From positions 1,082,001 to 1,146,000 of the forward strand of contig NZ_CP118735.1 in NCBI RefSeq assembly GCF_032595075.1: a stretch of DNA of 64,000 nucleotides, read 5' to 3'. Shown here piece after piece: positions 34,692-43,561 of this stretch; within the stretch, counting starts at the first letter, position 1, and every line of letters begins with the position of its first letter. A model generated the notes under the pieces. It did not search any database. It saw nothing but the letters and a program-made list of their open reading frames with translations, and was not told the origin of the DNA. The position numbers and the translations under genes were made by a program. The stretch comes from Streptococcus sp. 29887 (GTDB taxonomy: Bacteria; Bacillota; Bacilli; Lactobacillales; Streptococcaceae).

Positions 34692-35461
34692 TTCAGGCAT
34701 TACTAATTGCAGCGTGGGCTGGTCTATGTGCAATTGATGATATTGGTACTCAAATGTTGAGACGTCCCTTGCTGATTGCTCCCGTTATCGGCTTGATAAT
34801 GGGAGATGTACAAACATCATTACTCATTGGTGCTTCACTAGAAGTTATGTGGATGGGTATCGGTAACGTTGGAGCTTATTCAGCACCTGACATCATTTCA
34901 GGTACTGCAATCGGGACGGCATTAGGTCTTGCATCAGGTGGTGTTGCGACTGCTGTAGCAGTTGCGGTTCCAGCTTCTCTATTAGCTCAACAATTACTCG
35001 TACTATATCGTTCAAGTATTGTTTATTTGAATCCAATCGCTGAAAAAGTCGCAGAGACTGGTGACTTTAGTAAAGTTTATCGTATTAACTATATTCCAAT
35101 GGTAATTGCCTTCCTTATTCGTGCAGTTCCAACTTTCATTGCTGTATATCTCGGTGCTGGTGTAGTAGACCAAGTTGTTGCTGCACTTCCAAAAGAAATT
35201 ATGTCAGGTCTTTCAGTAGCAGGTAAGATTATTCCTGCTGTGGGTATTGGTCTCTTGATGCTGATGATGTTGAAAAAAGCTGAGCTTTGGACATTCCTAA
35301 TCGCTGGTTTTGCTCTAGCAGTTTATCTGCAGCTTTCAGTTTTACCAATCACTCTAATCGCTTTACCGATTGCTTTGATTTACGACTTGGCAACTCAAAA
35401 AGCTCAAGTTAAAGAAGTTGTCGGACAAATTGATAATGATGAGGAGGACTATGATCTATGA
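34688..35461 (+). CDS. PTS mannose-family IIC permease component
   Basis: 257 residues, about eight hydrophobic segments, with the IIC-Man core (GLIMGDVQTSLLIGASLEVM) early in the chain and an acidic C-terminal tail. It forms the sugar channel together with IID. Start overlaps the IIB stop (ATGA). Confidence 0.92.
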   Translation: MIQALLIAAWAGLCAIDDIGTQMLRRPLLIAPVIGLIMGDVQTSLLIGASLEVMWMGIGNVGAYSAPDIISGTAIGTALGLASGGVATAVAVAVPASLLAQQLLVLYRSSIVYLNPIAEKVAETGDFSKVYRINYIPMVIAFLIRAVPTFIAVYLGAGVVDQVVAALPKEIMSGLSVAGKIIPAVGIGLLMLMMLKKAELWTFLIAGFALAVYLQLSVLPITLIALPIALIYDLATQKAQVKEVVGQIDNDEEDYDL

Positions 35462-36264
35462 GTAACAAAATTACAAAGCAAGATTTAAACAAAGTATTTT
35501 GGAGAATGCAATTACTAAACGTAACTAATAACTTCCAATCTATGCAAGCTATTGGTTTCTTGTCAAGTTTCACACCTGTTCTTGAACGTTTGTACAAGGA
35601 TAAGCCAAAAGAGTTGTGTGTGAAAGCTATGAAGCGCCATCTTGAATTCTTTAACAGTCATGTTAACTCAGATGCCTTGATTCTTGGAATTGCAGCTGCC
35701 GTGGAAGAAACGACAACTGAAGATCAGAAGGATACTGTAACTGGTATCAAAACTGGCCTAATGGGACCACTCGCAGGCATTGGTGATAGTGTATTGAAAT
35801 TCACTTGGTTACCAATTTGCGGAAGTATTGGTGCAGCCCTAGCATTAAATGGTAGTGTCCTCGGTCCGATTGTAATGTTCTTACTCTATAACTTTGTAAA
35901 CATTGCGTCTAAATATTATGGTATCCACTTAGGCTACGCTAAAGGAGTAGAATTGATTGAAGGAGTAGGTGGCAATATCCTGCAACGTCTATCAAATATT
36001 GCGAATGTTGTCGGTCTTATGGTTATCGGAGGACTTATTGCTTCTGTCGTTAAAGTAAATGTTGTCTCTGAAATTAAGGCTGGTGACAACGTTATCCTCT
36101 TCCAAGAAATGTTTGACAAAGTTATGCCTGGGTTGTTTAGCATTCTGTTAACTTTTGTTATCTATAAAATTTTGAAGAAAACAAATGGCAAACATGCACC
36201 ACTATTAATCTTTGGAATTATGGTTATTTCTATCCTCTTGACATATTTGAAAGTGTTAGGTTAG
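35458..36264 (+). CDS. PTS mannose-family IID component
   Basis: 268 residues. IID-Man signature at the N-terminus (KITKQDLNKVFWRMQLL) and in the middle (GLMGPLAGIGDSVLKFTW), then C-terminal membrane helices. With IIC it forms the membrane part of the transporter. Start overlaps the IIC stop. Followed three bases later by the phosphatase gene. Confidence 0.92.
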   Translation: MSNKITKQDLNKVFWRMQLLNVTNNFQSMQAIGFLSSFTPVLERLYKDKPKELCVKAMKRHLEFFNSHVNSDALILGIAAAVEETTTEDQKDTVTGIKTGLMGPLAGIGDSVLKFTWLPICGSIGAALALNGSVLGPIVMFLLYNFVNIASKYYGIHLGYAKGVELIEGVGGNILQRLSNIANVVGLMVIGGLIASVVKVNVVSEIKAGDNVILFQEMFDKVMPGLFSILLTFVIYKILKKTNGKHAPLLIFGIMVISILLTYLKVLG

Positions 36265-36267
36265 ATT

Positions 36268-37311
36268 ATGGCTAAAGAGTTTGAAGTGAAACAGTTTCAG
36301 AAGAATATCTACACTTTTATTAGAGAAAGTGATTCTGAAAATGAAGAAGTCGAAGTATTTCTGTTAAGTAGCTCAGACGGTGAGCCAATTAAATTTCTAA
36401 AGAAAACTGATGATAACAAATTTGAAATTCTGCTAGAGTTAGATAGAAGACCGTATTTCCTGATTAAATCCAAGTCAGGCGAGTACAAAGTTGCTGAAAG
36501 AACTTTACCAGTGTCTGGAATGAATAATTTTAGAGATATGGGTGGTTATAAAGCTAATAACGGTAAGAGAGTAAAATGGGGGGTGTTATATCGTTCTGAT
36601 CATATTCACAATGCAACAGAAGATGGTTTAGAATATCTAAGACAGTTGAACTTAAAGACAATTGTTGATTATAGGAGTGATAATGAGGTGTCAAAGTACC
36701 CCAATCCTATAATTCATACAGGTGTCACGAGCTTTCAACTAGATCCATCTGCTCATGTTGCAGAGCTCGCAGCTCAATTTCAGTCTTCTAAAGAGGATGA
36801 GGACATTAACCTTATCAATAAAATAATTGAGCAACAAAAATCAGGTCAATTAGTTGATCACTCAGAAGTTGTCTATTCACAATATAGAACATTTGCAGAA
36901 GGTAATGAATCTAAAGCAGCATTTTCTAAAATGCTAACTGTACTTGCAAATCCAAATTCACCAGCTAGTGTTCAGCATTGTCGAGGAGGCAAAGATCGTA
37001 CTGGTTACGGAGCTATGTTACTATTAGGAATTCTCGGTGTCAGTAAGGAGGATTTAATTCAAGATTATCTAATTACTGGAAAAAATCGTGAGGAACGAAA
37101 TAGAGTAAAAATGGAAGGGTATAGAAAACTAACAACCGATGAAAAAGTGTTAGATCATCTCTATTCTTTTATTGATACGAAGTCAGATTTTATTGAAGCA
37201 TCTATCAATTCTATTTTTGATGATTACGGTTCAATTGAGCAATATGCTATCTCAGAGTTAAATCTTGATAAGGAAATTATCGATAGACTTAGGGAAATGT
37301 ATTTAGAGTAA
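36268..37311 (+). CDS. Tyrosine/dual-specificity-type protein phosphatase
   Basis: 347 residues. The N-terminal beta-rich region (about 1-85) is not assigned. The phosphatase domain starts at GMNNFRDMGGYKANNGKRVK, a pattern of bacterial Y_phosphatase3 proteins. The CX5R active loop is HCRGGKDRTGYG with Cys238 and Arg244. No signal peptide. Encoded 3 nt after IID, so part of the PTS operon. It may act on a phosphorylated sugar or on a PTS/regulator protein; members of this family can hydrolyse phosphoinositides as well as phosphotyrosine. Substrate unknown. Confidence 0.82.
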   Translation: MAKEFEVKQFQKNIYTFIRESDSENEEVEVFLLSSSDGEPIKFLKKTDDNKFEILLELDRRPYFLIKSKSGEYKVAERTLPVSGMNNFRDMGGYKANNGKRVKWGVLYRSDHIHNATEDGLEYLRQLNLKTIVDYRSDNEVSKYPNPIIHTGVTSFQLDPSAHVAELAAQFQSSKEDEDINLINKIIEQQKSGQLVDHSEVVYSQYRTFAEGNESKAAFSKMLTVLANPNSPASVQHCRGGKDRTGYGAMLLLGILGVSKEDLIQDYLITGKNREERNRVKMEGYRKLTTDEKVLDHLYSFIDTKSDFIEASINSIFDDYGSIEQYAISELNLDKEIIDRLREMYLE

Positions 37312-37330
37312 AGTATAGGAGGATAATATC

Positions 37331-39196
37331 GTGGGTAAGGAAGTATCGGAGAAACTAAAAATCTTAGATAGTAAACCTAGACTTAAGGCGTTGTTTATCT
37401 TCCTTTTTCGTTCAGAAGATTTTGTAACGAGTTCGTATATAGCTGAAACGCTAAATGTGACATCACGAACAATAAAGTCAGATATCAATGAATTAAAATC
37501 ATGTATCCAGGATTTAGGAAGTATTGAATCCAAACGGTCATTTGGTTACAAATTGCATATCAATAATCCTAGTTATATAGAGCAAATCAAAGAGCTATTT
37601 CAGATATTTCCCTCTGTCAAGTTAGAAAATGAGAAAGATACATTTGTCTTATATATTCTTAGAAGGCTGGTATCATCTACAATACCACTCAAAATTGAAG
37701 ACTTTCAGAGTGAACTACTCACGACTAGTCCTTTGACAAGAGAATTACAGGAGGTGAAAAATCTCGTTTCGAAATATGGACTAACACTCCAGATGCGTCC
37801 GAAGTATGGTATCGAGATTGTTGGCCCACAATTTAAGAAAGTGATGCTGACAATCAGAATATATAGGTATTTTGATAGATACACTACTTATAAGTCAGGG
37901 GTACCTGATTATGAAAATTTGTTTGCTTGTTCCGATTTTGACAAGGAACTTATCCGAAAAACAATTTTAAGCTCAATTACTAAATCTCGGATAGTTTTTT
38001 CGGACCTTAATATTGAAAGATTTATCATCTATTTAATTTATTTCCGAAATAATTATTATCAGAAAAATCAGGATCTAGAACTACAACCAATAAATTTTTG
38101 TTATGAATCTACGGATGAACATAAATTGGTTGTTGAAATTATTGAGAAATTAAATAGCCGTCTGTATGGATTTGTTTTCGAAAAAGAAATAATTCAGTTT
38201 TTAACTTACATTGCTGTTATAAGTACGGATTTATATAGATTCTCAGATTGTTCTAGTGAAAATTATAGTCAGCTTATTATACTAGCTCAAGAAACAAGAA
38301 ACTTTATCCTTAGAGAGTTATCAGATTACTTCAGATTTGATTTCTTTGAAGATTACACTTGTTTTAAAGATACTTTGAAAATAATGCTTCCGATTAGCTT
38401 AAAAATACTGCTGAAAGTATCAGACAGTATTGATTTACGCTATAAGGATTTTAGTAGGAAGGATGAGCAACCAATTTTAAGGTATTTCGTAGAGAAATTA
38501 TCTTCAAAATTTTACGAGAAGTATACTTATGAGTTTTCGAAAAGAGAGCTAGATATACTATATCTGACATTCTTAGGTGTACTTAATCGTATTGTACTTG
38601 ATCGAAAAAAATTAAGACTAGCCATTATAGCCATTGATGGTCGATTGTCAACTCAGCAGTTGAAATTCAATCTGCAACACTATTTTTCAAATTATATAGA
38701 AAGGATCGAAACAAAAACATTATATGAATTAAATTACAGTGACGATAAAAACTATGATTATTACCTTTGTTCCAACTTTGGTAAGAATTTAAATATTTCA
38801 CAAAATCCAATTTACTATGTAAAAGATGGTTTGTCAGAATTTGATTATGATGATTCTTTTAGTACGATATTTTTTGATTCGTATTCGTATGATACGAAGT
38901 TCCCAGCAATAGAATTTCGGAATAATTTTATTGAAATTGAGCCTACGGATAATTTTGAAATCATTGAAATTGAAAATAATGGTATAAAAATAAGATTTAA
39001 CCTGGAGCTTTCATCTGAGGAGAATAATATTATTGTATATCGGAATCTATCTCAAGAATATATTATTGATGTGCATATAAACGTTGAAAATAATCCTCAG
39101 CGTTTAAAAATGCTGTTAAATATCCTTAATAGTATGGTCTTAAGAAGTGATTTGCTTTCTAATAGTCATATTTCTTATCATGATTTATTGATATAA
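37331..39196 (+). CDS. BglG/Mga-type PTS-linked transcriptional regulator
   Basis: 621 residues with a GTG start behind AGGAGG. N-terminal HTH_11 domain (about 18-65: YIAETLNVTSRTIKSDINEL), a second Mga-like HTH region (about 110-165), then PRD-like helical domains (about 200-430) with conserved His positions. The C-terminal part (about 430-621) shows weak IIB-like alternation and no clear IIA motif. Such regulators are activated or silenced by PTS phosphorylation. As the sixth gene of the PTS operon it probably activates that operon, plausibly at the palindrome 33690-33709. Confidence 0.78.
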   Translation: MGKEVSEKLKILDSKPRLKALFIFLFRSEDFVTSSYIAETLNVTSRTIKSDINELKSCIQDLGSIESKRSFGYKLHINNPSYIEQIKELFQIFPSVKLENEKDTFVLYILRRLVSSTIPLKIEDFQSELLTTSPLTRELQEVKNLVSKYGLTLQMRPKYGIEIVGPQFKKVMLTIRIYRYFDRYTTYKSGVPDYENLFACSDFDKELIRKTILSSITKSRIVFSDLNIERFIIYLIYFRNNYYQKNQDLELQPINFCYESTDEHKLVVEIIEKLNSRLYGFVFEKEIIQFLTYIAVISTDLYRFSDCSSENYSQLIILAQETRNFILRELSDYFRFDFFEDYTCFKDTLKIMLPISLKILLKVSDSIDLRYKDFSRKDEQPILRYFVEKLSSKFYEKYTYEFSKRELDILYLTFLGVLNRIVLDRKKLRLAIIAIDGRLSTQQLKFNLQHYFSNYIERIETKTLYELNYSDDKNYDYYLCSNFGKNLNISQNPIYYVKDGLSEFDYDDSFSTIFFDSYSYDTKFPAIEFRNNFIEIEPTDNFEIIEIENNGIKIRFNLELSSEENNIIVYRNLSQEYIIDVHINVENNPQRLKMLLNILNSMVLRSDLLSNSHISYHDLLI

Positions 39197-39214
39197 AAAT
39201 TTTGGAGGACACTC

Positions 39215-41110
39215 ATGTTCAATACAAATAATAATTCTTGCAGAGCAAGAAAGTTTAAAGCATTGAAATTAACTTCAATTTCTACACTGGCTTTATTCTG
39301 GCTTTTGTCATCAGGTCCAAATGTACAGGCTTTAGATAATAATAGTGGAAACTTGCCTACTAGCGTTTCTGTTACTAGTACTATTGATAGCTCACAAAGT
39401 ATTGATATTACTACTTCAGAAATTAGTACAGAGACAGGAGTAGCTGAAAACGAAACAACTACTTTAATTAGTACTGATGATTCAGCACCTGGAGTGCAAA
39501 CTAGAGCATATTCAGCTGCATCAGATACCGAGGAAGCTTCAATTTCAAAAGATTTTTATGAAAATCTTACGAATGAACGAGTTGACTATACTAGTGAAAT
39601 TGGTTTTGATTTCTACTCAGAATTGCCTGCTCCAGGTGCAAAAGCCGATGGTAGAGGTGAACCTTTGGAAAAATTGATTTCCAACTATGGTGATTCTTAT
39701 GCCAATGATTCAATTCTTAGTGAAGATGTTATTAGATTTAGACGTTGGGAATGGCAAGATCTGTATAAATCTTTAGATCAGAAAGCTCAGGAAAATCCTG
39801 ACTATTTGAACACTTATCGTTTACAGGCAGAGGTTTATTTAGTAAATAAAAATTATAAGGAGGCTTTTTCACAGCTAGATAGAATCTTAAGAAGAGATCC
39901 AAGCGATATTCATGCCTTATCTTTGTCTATCCTTGCTGCTAAAGTGACAGGTGAAAAGGAGCAAGTAAAAAACCGCCTAGCTGCTTTAAAATATATCTCA
40001 CCAGAAGCAGAAGAAGCTGTTCATAATGTACTAAAATTTTCTGATTCAAACAATGCTAAGAAAGTAAATTATGGCTCAGACCAACTTACAGATATGGTTC
40101 CTGATGTCATTGCAGTTTTTGGTCAATCCCCAAATCCTGATGGTACTCCTTCACCGGCATTGATAACTCGTCTCGAAAAAACAAAAGAAATGGCAGAAAG
40201 GTATCCAGATATTCCAATTGTGCTTAGTGGGGGTCCTGTTCGTTACGAATATGCAGAAGCAGATGTAATGGCAAAATGGCTAGTCGAAAATGGAATTTCT
40301 GCGGATCGATTGATTTTAGATGATATTGCTCGGGATACACCAGGTAACGCAGTAGGAATGGTTAAAGCGTTCAAAGAATTTGGAGCTAAAAATGTCCTAG
40401 CTGTTGGTACAATTTTACACTTACCACGAGCTACAACCGTATTAAAAGTTTATGCGGATGCAGTAGGTTATGACATCACAATTGATTCAGCTGGCGGTGG
40501 AACACCTCCTTCGGGATCTAAGCAAGAAGGTGAAAGACTTTACACGTATGTAAATGCTTTGCGTGCAGGTTTCTTATATACTAAGGATGACTTTGATAAG
40601 TTTTCTAGAAGAACAGTTAAAGTTACCTTTAAGGACCATGATGGAAAAGTAATTGAAGAACGAGAATACAAGTTAGGTGAAAAAGTTGATTTCCCTACTT
40701 TAGCTAGAGATGGCTTTAGTTTAAAAGGTTGGGCAACAAATTCAGAAGGCATAAAACTAGATGAGTTCTTCCCTAAATTAGATACAAAACTTTACGCAAT
40801 TTGGGAGAAAAATCCTGATAATTTACCGTCAGAAAAACCAAAAGAACCAATCCAAACTGGTTCAAATGTAGTTGTAACTGAAGCTCCAGAGGCTAAAGAA
40901 AGTAATAAGAAAGCAGAATCTTCAGCTATCGTCACTAAGGTTTCAGAAGATAAAAAGCATTCACTACCTGAAACTGCCTCTGCGGTATCTCAAACAAAAT
41001 CTTTACCTAAGACAAATTCAGTTAATAATTTATCTTACTCTTTGTTTGGATTCTGTTTGGTTGGTCTATCTTTTACTGGTCGTAAAAAAAGATCAAAAAA
41101 TAATATTTAA
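39215..41110 (+). CDS. LPxTG cell-wall protein with TPR-like and DUF218 domains
   Basis: 631 residues. Signal peptide with a streptococcal basic start (FKALKLTSISTLALFWLLSS), a Ser/Thr-rich linker, a TPR-like helical repeat (about 205-260: NKNYKEAFSQLDRILRRDPS), a DUF218/YdcF-like domain (about 295-445: VLSGGPVRYEYAEADVMAKW, DDIARDTPGNAVG), one InlB/Listeria-Bacteroides repeat (about 465-530: GFSLKGWATNSEG), and a sorting signal LPKTN with membrane segment and KKRSK tail. DUF218 proteins act on envelope lipids or glycans but their chemistry is mostly unknown. GGAGG before the ATG, 18 nt after the regulator, so probably the last gene of the PTS operon. A surface-exposed DUF218 domain is unusual. 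Confidence 0.85.
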   Translation: MFNTNNNSCRARKFKALKLTSISTLALFWLLSSGPNVQALDNNSGNLPTSVSVTSTIDSSQSIDITTSEISTETGVAENETTTLISTDDSAPGVQTRAYSAASDTEEASISKDFYENLTNERVDYTSEIGFDFYSELPAPGAKADGRGEPLEKLISNYGDSYANDSILSEDVIRFRRWEWQDLYKSLDQKAQENPDYLNTYRLQAEVYLVNKNYKEAFSQLDRILRRDPSDIHALSLSILAAKVTGEKEQVKNRLAALKYISPEAEEAVHNVLKFSDSNNAKKVNYGSDQLTDMVPDVIAVFGQSPNPDGTPSPALITRLEKTKEMAERYPDIPIVLSGGPVRYEYAEADVMAKWLVENGISADRLILDDIARDTPGNAVGMVKAFKEFGAKNVLAVGTILHLPRATTVLKVYADAVGYDITIDSAGGGTPPSGSKQEGERLYTYVNALRAGFLYTKDDFDKFSRRTVKVTFKDHDGKVIEEREYKLGEKVDFPTLARDGFSLKGWATNSEGIKLDEFFPKLDTKLYAIWEKNPDNLPSEKPKEPIQTGSNVVVTEAPEAKESNKKAESSAIVTKVSEDKKHSLPETASAVSQTKSLPKTNSVNNLSYSLFGFCLVGLSFTGRKKRSKNNI

Positions 41111-41127
41111 AAATATATGAAATTCGG

Positions 41128-41158
41128 GGAGTAGTGTAACAACTATTCTCTTTTTTCA
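41128..41158 (+). terminator. Terminator after the LPxTG gene
   Basis: GAGTAGT pairs with ACTATTC across a short loop, followed by a T run at about 41151-41156. Confidence 0.75.
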
Positions 41159-41276
41159 TAAATTTACCTGATTTATGACCGAAACGCTCCTTAAATATTT
41201 TCACTCTTGTATTAGAAGGACCCTCTAAGTGAGTAGAAATATCGAGAGCAGCTATGCCATTTATCAGATCTCCTCC

Positions 41277-41311
41277 CTCCAACTAGTAAGCCTAAAACTA
41301 ACTAGTAGGAG
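41277..41311 (+). promoter_or_regulatory. Hairpin that hides the ribosome binding site of the sigma-like gene
   Basis: CTCCAACTAGT (41277-41287) can pair with ACTAGTAGGAG (41301-41311), 10 of 11 positions, with a 13-base loop. The right arm contains most of the AGGAGG at 41307-41312 that serves the ATG at 41318. A further TCCTCC at 41271-41276 could compete for the same site. Translation would need the hairpin to be opened. Confidence 0.6.
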
Positions 41312-41317
41312 GATAAT

Positions 41318-41722
41318 ATGAAGTATTATATATACGTTAAAGGTGAAAAAATTCCTGTCTCAGAGGAAATTTACAAGTCGTACTGGCAGGTGGTAAACCA
41401 TCAGAATTATGTCAATCGAAAAATGATTGCAAATGGCGTCCGTAACTTTTCATCATTTGATAAGGCTGAGTTTAATTTCGATGAATTGCTAGTAGATGAA
41501 CGTGTAGACGTCGAAAGAATAGTCGTTACAAAAATGATAATAGAAAAGTTGAATGAAGCATTATTGACTTTGTCAGATTTGGAGTTTTCAATAATCAAAG
41601 CAATATATTTTGAGGATTACTCGATAAGACAAGTTGCTAAAGAGCAAGAATTGTCAGCCTCTAGTGTGTTTAGACTGCGAAATAAGGTTTTAAGTTATCT
41701 GAAAAAATTTATTGAGAAATAG
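41318..41722 (+). CDS. Sigma-70 region 4-like ICE regulatory factor
   Basis: 134 residues. The C-terminal region has a sigma-4 type HTH (LSDLEFSIIKAIYFEDYSIR, QVAKEQELSASSVFRLRNKV). The N-terminus (KYYIYVKGEKIPVSEEIYK) is that of small sigma-like proteins of Tn916/Tn5252-type ICEs. It is expected to activate excision or transfer genes; here it lies just upstream of the DUF3173 and integrase genes. Its ribosome site is in a hairpin. Followed by a strong terminator (stem 41735-41743 with 41766-41774). Confidence 0.8.
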   Translation: MKYYIYVKGEKIPVSEEIYKSYWQVVNHQNYVNRKMIANGVRNFSSFDKAEFNFDELLVDERVDVERIVVTKMIIEKLNEALLTLSDLEFSIIKAIYFEDYSIRQVAKEQELSASSVFRLRNKVLSYLKKFIEK

Positions 41723-41734
41723 TGGAACAAAAGG

Positions 41735-41780
41735 GATAAAATGTAACTCTTATTATTGAAGAGGTATTTTATCCTTTTAT
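41735..41780 (+). terminator. Terminator after the sigma-like gene
   Basis: GGATAAAAT pairs with ATTTTATCC, with an AT-rich loop of about 22 bases that can itself pair (CTCTT/AAGAG), followed by TTTTATTG. Confidence 0.75.
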
Positions 41781-42066
41781 TGTTCATTGAAAACTGAATA
41801 GACCAAGGTGGGACTTTATTTATTTGTCGAGCAGTTGAAATAGATACGCGATGATATGAGCGAAAAATATATGTTTCTACAATTGGGTTGGAATCCAATT
41901 TGCCATGACACAAATAATGTTAATGATACTTCTGTACGTTCAGGCTCTAGTCGAAAAATGGAGCAGGTGAGATTCCTATGTTGATTTCCAAATCAACCCA
42001 CCAATGTCATGAAACTTAGTTCTGAGTAACATGCATTCGGAAATTTTTAATAGATAGAGGTATTCT
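41781..42066 (+). ncRNA. Candidate structured leader RNA before the excisionase/integrase genes
   Basis: This gap holds no gene. It holds nested inverted repeats on the plus strand: CATGACA (41904-41910) with TGTCATG (42005-42011) as a closing stem; GCTC/GAGC around 41944-41964; GGTG/CACC around 41966-42002; and inside that a perfect 8-bp hairpin GTTGATTT-CC-AAATCAAC (41980-41997). A separate hairpin AATTGG-AATCCAATT lies at 41881-41900. No T run follows the structure, so it would act on translation or as a site rather than as a terminator. Some core bases recall the cobalamin riboswitch, but the B12 box was not found. Confidence 0.4.
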
Positions 42067-42315
42067 ATGAAGACAATAACTCACAAGGAATTAATGAGAT
42101 TGGGTTTTGCAAAAACTACAGCTAGAAAAATAATACGGCAGGCCAAAAATATTGCAATAAAGAGATTCGAAGAAGCAGACAAAAATAGTAAAAATGCGGT
42201 AAAATTAAGTAAATCTCCATTCGACAATAGGCGATTAGACTTAGCGCCGCTATCTATTGTTGAAGAATTATTAGGATTCTCCCTCGTTGAATACGAGGAG
42301 ATTAACCATGACTAA
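42067..42315 (+). CDS. DUF3173 protein, probable excisionase
   Basis: 82 residues with an N-terminal HTH-like element (THKELMRLGFAKTTARKIIR) and a basic middle, the pattern of DUF3173 proteins always found before Tn5252-type integrases. Thought to act as excisionase/directionality factor. GAGGT site before the ATG. Overlaps the integrase start by 8 nt. Confidence 0.85.
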   Translation: MKTITHKELMRLGFAKTTARKIIRQAKNIAIKRFEEADKNSKNAVKLSKSPFDNRRLDLAPLSIVEELLGFSLVEYEEINHD

Positions 42316-43510
42316 TCGTTATAAAGGTGTAAATAAAGATAAGAAAGGCAGAATATACATACAGACAGAATTTAAATCAAATCCCGTAACAGGTAAAAGA
42401 CAAAGATATAAAAGTTATTTAAACAGATGGGGGAAACCTTTTGATTCAGAAAAGGAAGCGTACAATGAATTATGTAGAGTGCGTGCAGAGTTTCATGATA
42501 AATTTGAATACTCAGATTATGATATTTCATATTCGGCATTCATGAATAGTGTTTTCCTACCATATTACAGACAAACTGTTCAAGGATTAACTTATCGTAC
42601 TGCCATGGTACATTTTGAATTGTTTATTAAAGAATTTGGTGATACAAAACTAAGAAATATCACACCAAGAATGTGTGAGCAATTTAGAGTAAAAATCATT
42701 GCCAATTATTCACCAAACTATGCCAAACAACTATGGTGTAGATTTAAACAATCTTTAGGATATGCAGAACGTTTAGAGTATATAAAATCTTTTCCATGTA
42801 AAGCGTTAGATAATCCAAAAGGAAAAAGGCCGGAAACTAAATTCTGGACTTATGAAGATTTTTTAAAAGTTATTCAGCAATTTGACTTGACTGATTATGA
42901 AGATCACTTAAGATACGTAACAGTTTGGTTATACTATATGACTGGAGTTCGAGTAAGTGAAGGATTTTCATTGATTTGGTCTGATTTCAATGCTAAGAAA
43001 AAAACACTTCATGTCCAATCAACACTTGAAGCGATAGGGAAAGGTCAGTATTTTAGAAAATTACAAACAAAAACTGACGCAGGAAAACGTTATATATCTT
43101 TAGATGACGAAACGGTAAGGATATTAATGGAATGGAGAAAAATTCAAGTTTCGAACTCAAAGGATAATTTTATCCTTTCTAGATTCGGTGAACCTATGGT
43201 AAAAAGCACCTTATCAAGAATGCTAAAAAGATACGCACTTAAAGCAGGCGTTCCTATTATTACAGGAAAAGGATTAAGGCACTCACATGATTCATTCATG
43301 ATAAATGTTTTACACTTAGATGTTGTAGCATTATCACACCGATCAGGAAGAATTGATAAAGCAACCACCTTAAATACTTATTCACATTATTATCAAGTTG
43401 ATAATACAATTGGTGGACAAATTCAGGAAATTTTGGAACAAAGTGGAGTTGCAAAAACACAATCAAATAAAACTGTTGCACACCCCACCACACCCCACCA
43501 CAATCAATAG
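42308..43510 (+). CDS. Tyrosine site-specific integrase
   Basis: 400 residues from the ATG at 42308 (GAGGAG upstream). The N-terminal AP2-like arm-binding region (KGVNKDKKGRIYIQTEF) and SAM-like core-binding domain (about 75-170) are followed by the catalytic domain with Arg in TGVRVSEGFS, HxxR in LRHSHDS, a His in SHRSGR and the nucleophile Tyr in NTYSHYY. It catalyses integration and, with DUF3173, excision at the rplL 3' end. The C-terminal tail is encoded by a tandem repeat (CACCCCACCA twice). The attachment core begins 52 nt after its stop. Confidence 0.93.
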   Translation: MTNRYKGVNKDKKGRIYIQTEFKSNPVTGKRQRYKSYLNRWGKPFDSEKEAYNELCRVRAEFHDKFEYSDYDISYSAFMNSVFLPYYRQTVQGLTYRTAMVHFELFIKEFGDTKLRNITPRMCEQFRVKIIANYSPNYAKQLWCRFKQSLGYAERLEYIKSFPCKALDNPKGKRPETKFWTYEDFLKVIQQFDLTDYEDHLRYVTVWLYYMTGVRVSEGFSLIWSDFNAKKKTLHVQSTLEAIGKGQYFRKLQTKTDAGKRYISLDDETVRILMEWRKIQVSNSKDNFILSRFGEPMVKSTLSRMLKRYALKAGVPIITGKGLRHSHDSFMINVLHLDVVALSHRSGRIDKATTLNTYSHYYQVDNTIGGQIQEILEQSGVAKTQSNKTVAHPTTPHHNQ

Positions 43511-43561
43511 ATAGGTAGCTGAAATACTGATAATACAAAGAAAACATGAAAGAATGCAATT

